This document shows positions 52,146 to 55,566 of a stretch of DNA of 64,000 nt, piece by piece. The position numbers and the translations under genes were made by a program. Every line of letters starts with the position of its first letter. The first letter of the stretch is position 1. The DNA is taken from assembly GCA_026874595.1 (NCBI GenBank), contig CM049313.1, forward strand, positions 20,665,508 through 20,729,507, in the 5' to 3' direction. This stretch comes from Sipunculus nudus (lineage: Eukaryota > Annelida > Sipuncula > Golfingiida > Sipunculidae). Under the pieces are notes generated by a model. That model saw nothing but the letters and a program-made list of their open reading frames with translations. It did not search any database and was not told the DNA's origin.

Positions 52146-53611
52146 ATACTAATTATGCAAGTATACATCAGGTTATCCTCCAGATAGATAATATTGAATA
52201 AAACTCCCTCCAGTGTTACTGCTGTGATGGTTGGCAGCACCTCAAGTGTAATACAGGAGTGTCAGTTGTGGAATATGAAGAGGCGACTAGAGAAGGGTGG
52301 CTTGAATGGATGTGCCAGCCTTGCCGATAGATGGCGACATCGCCAGCCGAGAATTCCGCCGAAGGTGAAGAACATCAACCTGAACCTGTAAACGAGACCC
52401 CAGAGGAAGCAACTACTGCAGCCCCCTAGATCTGCTTCAGACCGAACCTGTAGACGAGACCCCGGATCGAGGAAGCAGCTACTACAGCCCACATAGATCT
52501 GCTTCAGCTCGAACCTGTAGACGAGACCCCGGATCGAGGAAGTAGCTACTGCTGCCCCCATAGATCTGCTTCAGCCCGAACCTATAGACGAGACCCCGGA
52601 GGAAACAACCACTGCAGCCCTCATAGATCTGCATCAGCCCGAACCAATGGAGGAAGCCCCAGAGGAAGCAGTTAATGCAGCCCCAGAGGAAACACATGCA
52701 CAGGACGCCAGTCTGTACGCGGAAGACCTCGGTTCCTTCCACGAACTCTCAGCACTGGAAGAAAGGGACTTCGCCGTTTGGTCAAGTTGCTGCACAAGGA
52801 GGCACAGGTTGTGAATATGACAGCCAAACTAGTGTCAAGAGAGCAAGTCTCCAGGATATTGTCACACAGAAGCCGTGACTTAAACAGTCGACTCTTTGCT
52901 TTATGTAGAGAGTATGGGGTTTGGGAGCGGAGCGCAACCTCTCTCTTGGCTGCTGGTAGCAGATTGGTTTGCCCAAAACCAAGTCTGCAACCGGCGGACG
53001 AGCCGCAGCAGCAAGAGGACCAGCAAGTGATCGCCTCAGCTATTGTTTTTTTTAATTTTTTTTAAATCTTGTGAGATACATGTATAAATATTCACTGTGA
53101 TATCTTTTTTTTCTCATGTGCTTTTATATAAGTTTTATGTAGAGGTGATGATGATGCGTATTAGTAAGTTGGTTTTAGTTAGCTATATATATATATAGCT
53201 TTCCTTGGATTTAAATGAGATTACGGTTTTCCATGTATATTGTTACATTTTTTTGTAAATATTCTTTGTAAATATTAGTACCAAGATTTTCTTTTGTTCA
53301 CACATTTTAGTAAGATTTTATTGGGTTGGATTTTAGCGTAGAAGTATTGTGATATATATATATATATATAGTTTATTGAGATGTTGCTGTGATGCTTTTA
53401 TCATGCAGTAGTTTTGGTCAGTGTTTGTAATGGTTATTGTCATTTCTGTTAATAAATGTGTATTTACTGTTATTTGTCGTTTTTCCGATTGGGAGTTTGT
53501 GCGTGTTTGAAAACGTTTGCAAAATGCTCGTGGTCACACTGAATAAAAAAAGCTTCAATTCATATAAAATATTGAATGAAAATTGATATGTACATATATA
53601 CATATATGTAC

Positions 53612-53646
<35 letters not shown>

Positions 53647-55566
53647 GAGACTATAGATTATCCAATGAAACGTATAATGAGGAAGCGGCGGCCGGTATGG
53701 TAGCCTAGTTCTTTCCGCGGCCGATATGGTTGACTTGACAGAGTTAATTCAGGCCTGTGGGCACTTGCAGCTGGCGGCCGATATTGCGTCCCGCTGGGCA
53801 CCGGCGGCCGATATGGTTCATTTGAGGCCGGCAGCTGATGTCGACGGCGGCCGATATGTCCCTATACCGTACTTAACGTGCTACCTGCTATTATTGTTTG
53901 ACCAGCTCACATCGCCAAACAGAGGGATTCTATCTCCTGCAAAATGGAACACCGCTTATGATGTCAGGTATGTGTGAGGCAGAATCTTGTCAGCTGACCA
54001 GGTACAAAATGTCGTAAACAGCACGCGAGTTTTTCCTGGATTTTGATTTTTGTTCATTACAGGCTATTCATCTCGGGTATGTGGCATTTTTCCTGTCAGA
54101 AAATTAGGGAGCGAATGTCGAATCACTCACGCACCCCTGGTTAGCAAAGAAGGTTAAGAGGGGGATATAGTTGATGGGGATAGAGAGAAAAAAGGGGTAT
54201 AGTTTTTTTGGGGGGTTTTCAATACATATATAATAACTATTTACTGACTCCTGTTTCACTCGTTATATTTATTCATGTGACATCTTGAACTTGGCTGCGT
54301 GGAAGTACCTGAAAGAGATGAAATACATGAAATATTAGTACACATGACATGACGTACAAAGACAGCAGGCTGGATCTGGTCTCGAACCACTGACCGGAGG
54401 CATACAAGTCCAATTGCATAACCACTATGCCACACAGAACTCGTTGCAGAATCAGGGAAAACGGGGGTATTTAAACCTGGATTTAAAAATGTGATCACGT
54501 GGTACACTGTGGGGGTACTAATTCACCAGGAGTCATGATCATGTGATCAGCGAATCAACTTCGTACGAACACCAAATCGATCGCTTGGTGTAACTAGTTG
54601 AAATATGAATCAGGAGAGTAAAAGGTAAAGATGAATGATTGTTTACTTTGGTAATTTGAATGAATATGAGTAATATTGGGGGGAGACCCCCCAACCCCAA
54701 CCCCCCCCCCCCAGATATGAAAATCAACATGAGTAAATATATAAACATGAAGAGTAATTAGAATGAATATGGGTAATTATGGGGGGGGGAGACCCCCCCA
54801 AACCCCCCCAGGATATGATAATCAACATGAGTAATGATTGGGGGGACACCCCCCAAACCCCCCCTTTGGGTCCTAGAATTATCTAAGAACATTGTATCGA
54901 GATGTGAAAAATCCGACTGAGAGTTATGCGAGATTGTGAAGGTGTGAGTTATGCCAATAGGTGGGGGTTTCCTGATGACGTATTAAAAAAATAGAGGGAA
55001 TGATATTTTACGCAACACCGTACAGTTGATCATGGCGGACGTAAAAGGATGTTGATACGACTACATGGAGATCGTATATAAAAGATGTATTATGTCATGA
55101 CCTGTGATTGAGTATAGGTAAGAAAGTGATATTTGAGTAGTATTATAGGCAGTTATATTTTAGAAAGCGTCCCTTGTTGTGTGACATGGCATAGTCGGCG
55201 CTGTATAGGTGCGCGAGTGATTCGACATTCGGGCCAAAATTAGGTCGCATTCTCATTTAACTCTGTACCAAAAATCTTCGTTCTGTCTCAATTCTTTTAA
55301 AAATGATCGCGAAAAAACAGTGTTTCACGGTTGGTGGAACGGACTATAGGCTACACCACTGACACCTGGTGAGAAAATGCCTCCCAACTCCAATGATGCA
55401 GGCTGCATTTATCAAAAATGTATGTTCGCAATACATCCGCTTAAGGGTATACAGATATTCGTTTATCATACCATACCTTGACATCCTTCAGGTCGACTTT
55501 TAAGGTGACGTTTTGTTTATTTTGGCCCCAAAACACAAAAGGGCTGAGTTGCCGGTCGGCCGCCAT
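11662..55566 (-). CDS. HACD3: HACD3-like very-long-chain (3R)-3-hydroxyacyl-CoA dehydratase, complete, 10 exons
   Basis: Ten exons on the minus strand join with matching phases and GT-AG borders into a 1140-nt coding sequence (379 residues; vertebrate HACD3 is about 360). Exons: 55477-55566, 22158-22274, 21400-21582, 20083-20140, 19282-19392, 17900-18027, 16080-16192, 14590-14696, 13125-13256, 11662-11762. Residues 1 to about 110 form a CS (p23-like) domain; an acidic linker rich in D/E follows, then the multi-pass PTPLA domain from about 155. The signature LYPLGFLCE places the catalytic Tyr at 295 and Glu at 302, seven residues apart as in yeast Phs1. The C-terminus KKRN is a KKXX ER-retrieval signal. 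Family role: third step of very-long-chain fatty acid elongation in the ER membrane. Intron 1 is 33.2 kb and full of transposons; the other introns are 0.6-1.9 kb. Ortholog-level naming rests on the CS+PTPLA architecture. Confidence 0.92.
11800..12069. mobile_element. PIF/Harbinger-type MITE, copy 1
   Basis: 270 bp in HACD3 intron 9. The ends are inverted repeats of about 35 bp: GGCCAAAAAAATAAAAGGCA then GTTCTCAGGC at the left, mirrored by GCCTGAGAACCAT then TTTTGGCC at the right. Each end abuts TAA, a 3-bp target duplication. A second copy is at 26651-26985. The superfamily call rests on the TAA/TTA target site and GGCC-type TIR. Confidence 0.82.
13125..13256 (-). CDS. HACD3: HACD3 exon 9
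   Basis: 132 nt, residues 303-346 plus one base. LPNSLNISFHFPTFLKIYM matches the last luminal loop and final membrane helix of HACD3 (LPN--N--F---FL-IY---F-G). Acceptor TTTCCAG, donor GTAAGA. Confidence 0.94.
13400..13750. repeat. Interspersed repeat ending in GACAGACAG
   Basis: Shares with 17545-17745 a run of phrases: ACTAGTGACC, AATATGTGT, GTTATGGTGAGTTTTGTGAA, ATCAA-GCCC, TGGCAACACT and AAAGTTAAC, followed by a short GACAG or GGATG repeat. The tail also resembles 600-690 in the left-edge block. No coding capacity is visible. Located in HACD3 intron 8. Confidence 0.7.
14590..14696 (-). CDS. HACD3: HACD3 exon 8 (catalytic Tyr and Glu)
   Basis: 107 nt, residues 267-302 plus one base. TWLRYSAWIPLYPLGFLCE contains the family signature with catalytic Y295 and E302, so the enzyme is predicted active. 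Acceptor TTTGTAG, donor GTAAGT. Confidence 0.95.
14945..15066 (+). repeat. Dispersed repeat (inverted match at 59455-59585)
   Basis: CCTACCACCCCTCTTA, CCCACTAATAGGCTACCCCT and GCGCCTGAATGAT recur in the same order, on the opposite strand, at 59455-59585. A 16-base G tract (14755-14770) lies nearby. Located in HACD3 intron 7. Confidence 0.65.
16080..16192 (-). CDS. HACD3: HACD3 exon 7
   Basis: 113 nt, residues 230-266 plus two bases of Arg 267. VFGRNMVLF opens it (QV-GRN--LF in the family), and WWLFVSWSSIELIR closes it, the conserved membrane segment preceding RYPYY. Acceptor ATTTCAG, donor GTGAGT. Confidence 0.94.
17545..17745. repeat. Interspersed repeat, second copy of the 13400 family
   Basis: Collinear with 13400-13750 and better preserved at its tail (GTTATGGTGAGTTTTGTGAA, ATCATGGCAACACTGAAAG, then GGATGGATGGACGG). 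Located in HACD3 intron 6. Confidence 0.7.
17900..18027 (-). CDS. HACD3: HACD3 exon 6
   Basis: 128 nt, residues 187-229. The segment QMVALLEIFHVMLGWVRGGL aligns with the family pattern Q--A--E--H---G-V---L. Acceptor ATTTCAG, donor GTAAAC, leaving phase 0. Confidence 0.94.
18240..18690. repeat. AGTCCRAGTCC-rich repeat
   Basis: Two clusters of short AGTCC-AGTCC-type repeats, at 18240-18350 and 18585-18680, flank an AT-rich core. This resembles subterminal repeats of a small non-autonomous transposon, but I could not define clean termini. Located in HACD3 intron 5. Confidence 0.5.
18762..19034. mobile_element. hAT-type MITE
   Basis: 273 bp bounded by CAGGGCTCGACATTAAC at the left and its near-perfect inverse GTTTATGTCGAGCCCTG at the right. 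This is a well-known kind of hAT terminus. GGATGCA on both edges suggests a shifted 8-bp target duplication. The interior has several GGCAAGT/ACTTGCC copies in both orientations. A lone related end (CAGGGCTTGACATTAAC) is at 36741. Confidence 0.83.
19282..19392 (-). CDS. HACD3: HACD3 exon 5 (first PTPLA membrane segment)
   Basis: 111 nt, residues 150-186. YLFLYNLFQWLSFCAVFG matches the PTPLA entry motif (YL-YN--Q---W). Phase 1 in, phase 1 out. Acceptor TTTCAG, donor GTAAGG. Confidence 0.93.
20083..20140 (-). CDS. HACD3: HACD3 exon 4 (linker helix)
   Basis: 58-nt exon, residues 131-149 plus the first base of codon 150. It encodes a charged helix (VEAEMMKRLERD), matching the amphipathic linker ahead of the first membrane segment. 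Acceptor TTTACTCAG, donor GTGAGT. It is too short to find without the flanking exon phases. Confidence 0.85.
20450..21070. repeat. Degenerate tandem repeat of 130-157 bp
   Basis: The phrase ATGCAAAATTTCAG recurs at about 20523, 20673, 20803 and 20960. Each copy follows a GGTGGCACCACC- or TGGCACCACC-like core and a CCAGTTTTGTGTATGATAT-like phrase. The same family appears at 39760-40090. Non-coding; HACD3 intron 3. Confidence 0.7.
21400..21582 (-). CDS. HACD3: HACD3 exon 3 (end of CS domain, acidic linker)
   Basis: 61 codons, residues 70-130, phase 0/0. WPRLTVSQKKPAWLKIDF is the conserved CS-domain end (W-RLT----KP-WLK-DFD). It is followed by an acidic run (DDEDSEEEEE), as in other HACD3 proteins. 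Donor GTAGGT, acceptor TTTACCAG. Confidence 0.93.
22158..22274 (-). CDS. HACD3: HACD3 exon 2 (CS domain)
   Basis: 39 codons, residues 31-69, phase 0 at both ends, acceptor TTTTCAG and donor GTAACTG. It contains the CS-domain core LVFFANGHGVQGINDYGFTL, matching the 'G-HG--G-N-Y-F-LEF' pattern of HACD3/p23-like domains. Confidence 0.92.
22510..22643 (-). mobile_element. Truncated copy of the 31170 hAT-type MITE
   Basis: On the minus strand this reads CAGGCTTGGGTCTAATAC, then GGGGGTCTATG, then tracts of TACAAGTAC, collinear with the left third of 31170-31668. The right end is missing. It lies next to two copies of the GACCCATGGGTC motif, at 22687-22713 and 22763-22788. Confidence 0.7.
23815..24617 (+). 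repeat. Dispersed repeat family R1, copy 1
   Basis: Ordered landmarks: CTGGCTGCCCCAG, AAGCTGAAATCCTTATGTG, CCATGGTCAAAGTTGGGCAA, TTTTTTACAAAGTGCATTAT, TTTCTGGCATGTGCATAG, TTTTGATATTAGGCAGTCCT, ATCTAATTGTATGCCAAATT. The same order is found at 25955-26577, 37620-38293 (continued at 43065-43290) and partly at 29560-29840. It has no coding capacity, so it is probably a non-autonomous element. Confidence 0.8.
24784..24810 (-). other. Dispersed palindromic end motif (GACCCATGGGTC + GCTCAGCTGA)
   Basis: GACCCATGGGTC, a spacer of four to five bases, then GCTCAGCTGA. Other copies are at 1837-1862 and 44370-44396 (opposite orientation) and at 22687-22713, 22763-22788, 36895-36921 and 38475-38501. On the minus strand it begins TCAGCTGAGCG, so a TC-starting 5' end of a Helitron-like non-autonomous element is possible. 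That assignment is inference. Confidence 0.75.
25955..26577 (+). repeat. Dispersed repeat family R1, copy 2
   Basis: Starts near GTCAGCTGAGCTAA and ends with the hairpin-like TGACTTATAGTCA followed by ACTGAGCTAA. The tail carries GGACGGACAGACGGACGG. A hairpin followed by CTAA resembles a Helitron 3' end, so R1 may be a non-autonomous Helitron. This copy has no large internal insertion and serves as the reference for the split copy at 37620-43290. Confidence 0.78.
26651..26985. mobile_element. PIF/Harbinger-type MITE, copy 2
   Basis: 335 bp with the same TIR as 11800-12069 (GGCCAAAAAAAATTAAAGGT and GGTTCTCAGGCAC, mirrored at the right end). It is flanked on both sides by TTA, a clean 3-bp target duplication. 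The interior is collinear with copy 1, plus about 65 bp that copy 1 lacks. Confidence 0.85.
27499..29145. mobile_element. Foldback-type element with repeat-built inverted arms
   Basis: 1647 bp. The left arm (27499-27838) and right arm (28548-29145) are inverted copies, both made of tandem repeats of TTTGTCCTAGTAGA and GATCGGAG-like words. The outer ends match: TGTCAC, then CCAGTAGAATCGTCGATCTT, at the left and its inverse at the right. The inner ends match too (AAACTTACCAT, CTAATTTCTGAAAC). Inside the arms lie short perfect hairpins, for example TAGTAGAATCG-C-CGATTCTACTA at 28684-28706. The 0.7-kb core is AT-rich, with an internal duplication (AAGCACA..AGCACAAACTGT, near 28055 and 28318), and has no coding capacity. 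The arms resemble those of Foldback/Galileo-type elements. The flanks are TA-rich, so the target duplication cannot be read. Confidence 0.85.
29560..29840 (+). repeat. Dispersed repeat family R1, 5' fragment
   Basis: Shares GCCTCCAAAAAAA, AATAACTAGCCT, GAGCTTTTATT and GAAAGTTGGGCAAAATTTAAG with 37800-37950, then diverges. Truncated. Confidence 0.65.
29950..30830 (+). repeat. Element with four tandem units of about 144 bp
   Basis: Units begin GCCATAT at 30181, 30325, 30470 and 30615 (periods 144, 145, 145). Each carries GTCTGTAATT, GGTCTGGAGCCCTCATAGGT, ATCCCTGTGAATT and GGGAAAGCTGCAGTA. The left border region has AAAGGGCCCCGC and the right border is its inverse (GCGGGGCCCTTT). Just before it is a hairpin, CCGCTTCTCAAGCGG, and a GGACGGA repeat. 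Non-coding; probably a non-autonomous mobile element with an internal array. Confidence 0.8.
31170..31668 (+). mobile_element. hAT-type MITE with TACAAGTAC subterminal repeats
   Basis: 499 bp. The left end is CAGGCTTGGGTCAAGTACA; the right end is its inverse with one mismatch. The flanks GGCAATGA (31162-31169) and GGCAATGC (31669-31676) form an 8-bp target duplication with one mismatch. Both the TIR style and the 8-bp duplication fit hAT. CAAGTACA/TGTACTTG words crowd both ends. Confidence 0.88.
32202..34224 (+). mobile_element. piggyBac-type element, non-autonomous
   Basis: 2023 bp between two TTAA sites (32198-32201 and 34225-34228). Termini are CCCTCCTCCTGC and its perfect inverse. TTAA target plus CCC-starting TIRs is the piggyBac signature. 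No transposase is readable. The longest open frame (32875-33234, 119 residues) resembles nothing I know. Other content: a perfect 16-bp palindrome CCCGTATATATACGGG (32218-32233), a CpG-rich patch (32820-33200), and a tandem duplication with X-box palindromes (33731-34040). Confidence 0.9.
33731..34040 (+). repeat. 161-bp tandem duplication with X-box palindromes
   Basis: Two copies of a segment containing GAAATTGTT, TCTCACATTT and GGTTGCCATGGCAACC (33827-33842, perfect palindrome), then a TA run and AAGGATATC. The second copy of the palindrome (33988-34003) ends in ATC instead of ACC. GTTGCCATGGCAAC equals the consensus X-box bound by RFX transcription factors. No regulated gene is evident. 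Confidence 0.75.
34986..36610. repeat. Repeat block flanked by direct repeats of about 115 bp
   Basis: 34986-35100 and 36493-36608 are direct copies (TTACATCA-ACATTCTTTTT, GTATTGTGTACCT, CAATATTTATA-TTAAATTTT). The core (35104-36482) has outer words GTATCCCAAGA (left) and TCTTGGGATAC (right) as an inverted pair. The core repeats CCCTTGATAAGATGCATC and TTTGGTGACTGTACC four times (near 35165, 35310, 35587, 35737) and carries GGTGGCGCCACC near 35412, 35833 and 36156. Non-coding. Confidence 0.75.
36741..36757 (+). mobile_element. Solo hAT-type terminus
   Basis: CAGGGCTTGACATTAAC is one base away from the left end of the MITE at 18762. I find no matching right end nearby, so it is a truncated copy. 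Confidence 0.55.
37620..38293 (+). repeat. Dispersed repeat family R1, copy 3, left part
   Basis: Collinear with 23815-24617 and 25955-26360, and breaks off after AGGTTTTTAATAAA. The missing right part resumes at 43065. It is preceded by a 19-base G tract (37599-37617). Confidence 0.85.
38500..39300. repeat. TGACCTTGACC-rich repeat field
   Basis: Several copies of GTCCTGTGACCTTGACC-like text, spaced roughly 100-400 bp, with 'aagtttgaagccagt' and 'taatttgtg-atgga' phrases between them. At 38941-38953 TGACCTTTGACCT is a perfect direct repeat of the AGGTCA half-site with 1-bp spacing (minus strand). A related copy lies at 19160-19200. Confidence 0.65.
40180..40510. repeat. Short tandem repeats (GTGAACTCTTGACCT and a 22-bp unit)
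   Basis: GCACTGAGTGAACTC- and TTGACCTGTACCTGGCTGC-like units recur about six times. Near 40350-40420 a 22-bp unit (TGAGG-G-TCACATG--ACCCA) is repeated three times. Confidence 0.6.
40980..42960. repeat. Diverged tandem long units (period about 1.15 kb)
   Basis: The segment starting near 41415 (AGGTGGCGCCACCAATACC, ATGACTCATGTGACCAACA, TGGACAGATGACT) reappears near 42590 with high similarity, and more distantly near 40990. Further diverged relatives are at 60030-60510. Non-coding. Confidence 0.65.
43065..43290 (+). repeat. Dispersed repeat family R1, copy 3, right part
   Basis: Continues 37620-38293 after the insertion. It runs from AAAATTGAGGTTTTTCC through ACATCTAACATTATGCCGAA and GACGGACGGACGGACAGAC to TGACTTAAAGTCA-ACTGAGCTAA, matching 26350-26577 almost base for base. 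Confidence 0.88.
44397..46997 (+). pseudogene. Broken Mutator-like (MULE) DDE transposase gene
   Basis: Fragments in several frames read as one protein. From 44374: GPLPLGKILQTEEVLEKLC and IPNGAKSNVYFIV. From about 44781 (shifted frame): DDSGVWLSNSGTS. From 45017: AIVEYSGTFPRLVPHGN. After a transposon insertion, from 46379 on: LGVDRTFNLGDVFVTTTVFK, FLGPMFLHG, GSDDEKALCKAIEKAFP and FCTCHLERN. A TGA at 46892-46894 ends the frame, yet similar sequence (KIIDCLFGSDCVSSADD) follows in the same frame. The D-rich motifs (GVDRTFN; GSDDEKA) and CxxHLxxN suit the MULE/RNase H-like transposases common in molluscs. Frameshifts, stops and the 1.06-kb insertion show it is dead. No TIRs were located. The start is uncertain because the 5' edge overlaps the motif at 44370-44396. 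Confidence 0.72.
45181..46236. mobile_element. TA-flanked TIR transposon inside the MULE-like gene
   Basis: 1056 bp including TA at both edges. The left end CCGTATTTATTCTAATTTGG and right end are inverted copies over about 25 bp with few mismatches. Removing it rejoins ...AGGGCAAAAAC with CACAACCAAA..., where MULE-like coding similarity resumes. No transposase is visible, so it is non-autonomous. The superfamily is not certain; TA target sites fit Tc1/mariner-like elements. Confidence 0.85.
46998..48536. other. Gene-free stretch with a GC hairpin
   Basis: AT-rich and without a recognisable gene. 47997-48014 holds the hairpin-forming TGGGGGCGGAGCCCCCA. Near 48151-48163 GGTTCGATTCCC resembles a tRNA B box, but no A box or cloverleaf accompanies it. 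The segment 48360-48460 resembles, in inverse orientation, 30960-31010. Confidence 0.5.
48537..48574 (+). repeat. Left arm of a 38-bp inverted repeat pair
   Basis: TATAGTCCGTTCCACCAACC followed by GTGAAATACTGTTTTTTC. Its inverse stands at 55311-55348, 6.7 kb away, with two mismatches at most. A further shared word (GACCTAATTTT) lies inside each arm at similar depth. Confidence 0.8.
50550..50944. mobile_element. CpG-rich TIR element of about 395 bp
   Basis: The left end AGCTGTGGTTTCCATTCATC and right end (inverse: AGCTGTGTTTCCATGCATC) form imperfect TIRs. The interior is unusually rich in CGTACG, CGGATC and ACGTACGT words in an AT-rich surrounding. No clear target duplication; possibly Harbinger-like. 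The open frame across 50541-50825 is not recognised. Confidence 0.6.
52096..52142. repeat. (TA)n microsatellite
   Basis: Pure TA run of about 23 units inside the long-TIR element. Confidence 0.95.
52214..52327 (+). pseudogene. PHD-like zinc-finger fragment inside the long-TIR element
   Basis: 38 residues with the spacing C-x-C-C-D-G-W-Q-H-x-x-C-N-T-G ... W-M-C-x-x-C. The readable pieces are CYCCDGWQHLKCNTGVSVVE and WLEWMCQPC. Family knowledge: a CxC..WQHxxCNTGIS...WxCxxC finger accompanies MULE transposases in several invertebrates. It is preceded by CTCCCTCCAG, a possible splice acceptor, and followed at once by TAG (52328-52330). Reading on in the same frame gives MATSPAENSAEGEEH, an acidic linker. 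Probably the remnant of a longer MULE protein. I am less sure of the family than of the cysteine/histidine pattern. Confidence 0.6.
52382..52700 (+). repeat. 62-67-bp tandem repeats, formerly coding
   Basis: Five units beginning GAACC at 52382, 52444, 52511, 52578 and 52641, each with GACGAGACCCC or a variant and ATAGATCTGC. A 66-bp unit would encode an acidic 22-residue repeat (pieces: EPVNETPEEATTAAP; EPMEEAPEEAVNAAP), but unit lengths of 62 and 67 bp break the frame. A last in-frame stretch reads HAQDASLYAEDLGSFHELSA. Confidence 0.75.
54345..54450 (-). mobile_element. tRNA-derived SINE head
   Basis: On the minus strand TGGCATAGTGGTTATGC (A box, within 54416-54436) is followed about 45 bases on by GTGGTTCGAGACC (B box, 54378-54390), the normal spacing of an internal RNA polymerase III promoter. 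The acceptor stem halves do not pair, so it is not a functional tRNA gene but a tRNA-like SINE head. The downstream part (toward 54250) ends near AATAAATATAACG; a clear tail is not visible. Confidence 0.72.
54677..54866. repeat. Three tandem units with G-run/C-run hairpins
   Basis: Blocks at 54677-54713, 54781-54810 and 54839-54866 each read G5-9, AGA or ACA, C6-7, AA, C6 or more. They are separated by AGATATGA--ATCAACATGAGTAA-like text, giving tandem units of about 60-100 bp. Each block can fold as a G:C hairpin or a quadruplex/i-motif. Confidence 0.8.
55311..55348 (-). repeat. Right arm of the 38-bp inverted repeat pair
   Basis: Inverse of 48537-48574, ending CCAACCGTGAAACACTG / GGAACGGACTATA. 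It lies 129 bp from exon 1 of HACD3, just inside intron 1. Confidence 0.8.
55477..55566 (-). CDS. HACD3: HACD3 exon 1 (start codon, start of CS domain)
   Basis: ATG at 55564-55566 in a good context (A at -3, G at +4: ATCATGG). The 30 residues begin MAADRQLSPFVFWGQ and end in VDLKDVK, matching the first strands of the HACD3 CS domain (FVFWGQ, VTLKVDLKD). The donor is AAG|GTATGG, phase 0, which fits exon 2 starting with SPDVDL. It is separated from exon 2 by 33.2 kb; the join rests on phase and on continuity of the CS domain, not on transcript data. Confidence 0.87.

Larger units (their letters stand above)
51663..53868. mobile_element. Long-TIR Mutator-like element with captured or relic zinc-finger sequence
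   Basis: 2206 bp flanked by the perfect 10-bp direct repeat GTACTTAACG (51653-51662 and 53869-53878). The TIRs are about 235 bp (51663-51897 and 53634-53868) and highly similar. Each carries about six copies of a core ATATCGGCCGCC spaced 20-50 bp, so the arms are far more CpG-rich than their surroundings. Long TIRs plus a 9-10-bp duplication are the mark of Mutator-like elements. The interior holds a PHD-like finger relic (52214-52327), acidic tandem repeats (52382-52700), a (TA)n tract (52096-52142) and AT-rich filler. No transposase core is present, so it is non-autonomous. The near-identical arms and intact duplication suggest recent movement. Confidence 0.88.
22275..55476 (-). other. HACD3 intron 1, 33.2 kb, transposon-rich
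   Basis: The donor (GTATGG, 55471-55476) and acceptor (TTTTCAG, ending 22275) both keep phase 0 and CS-domain continuity. I recognise at least a dozen mobile elements of several superfamilies inside, many nested, and no exon of another cellular gene. Unassigned parts include 23000-23800, 31680-32190, 34230-34985, 43300-44369 and 46998-48536: AT-rich, with no gene I can support. Confidence 0.8.
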
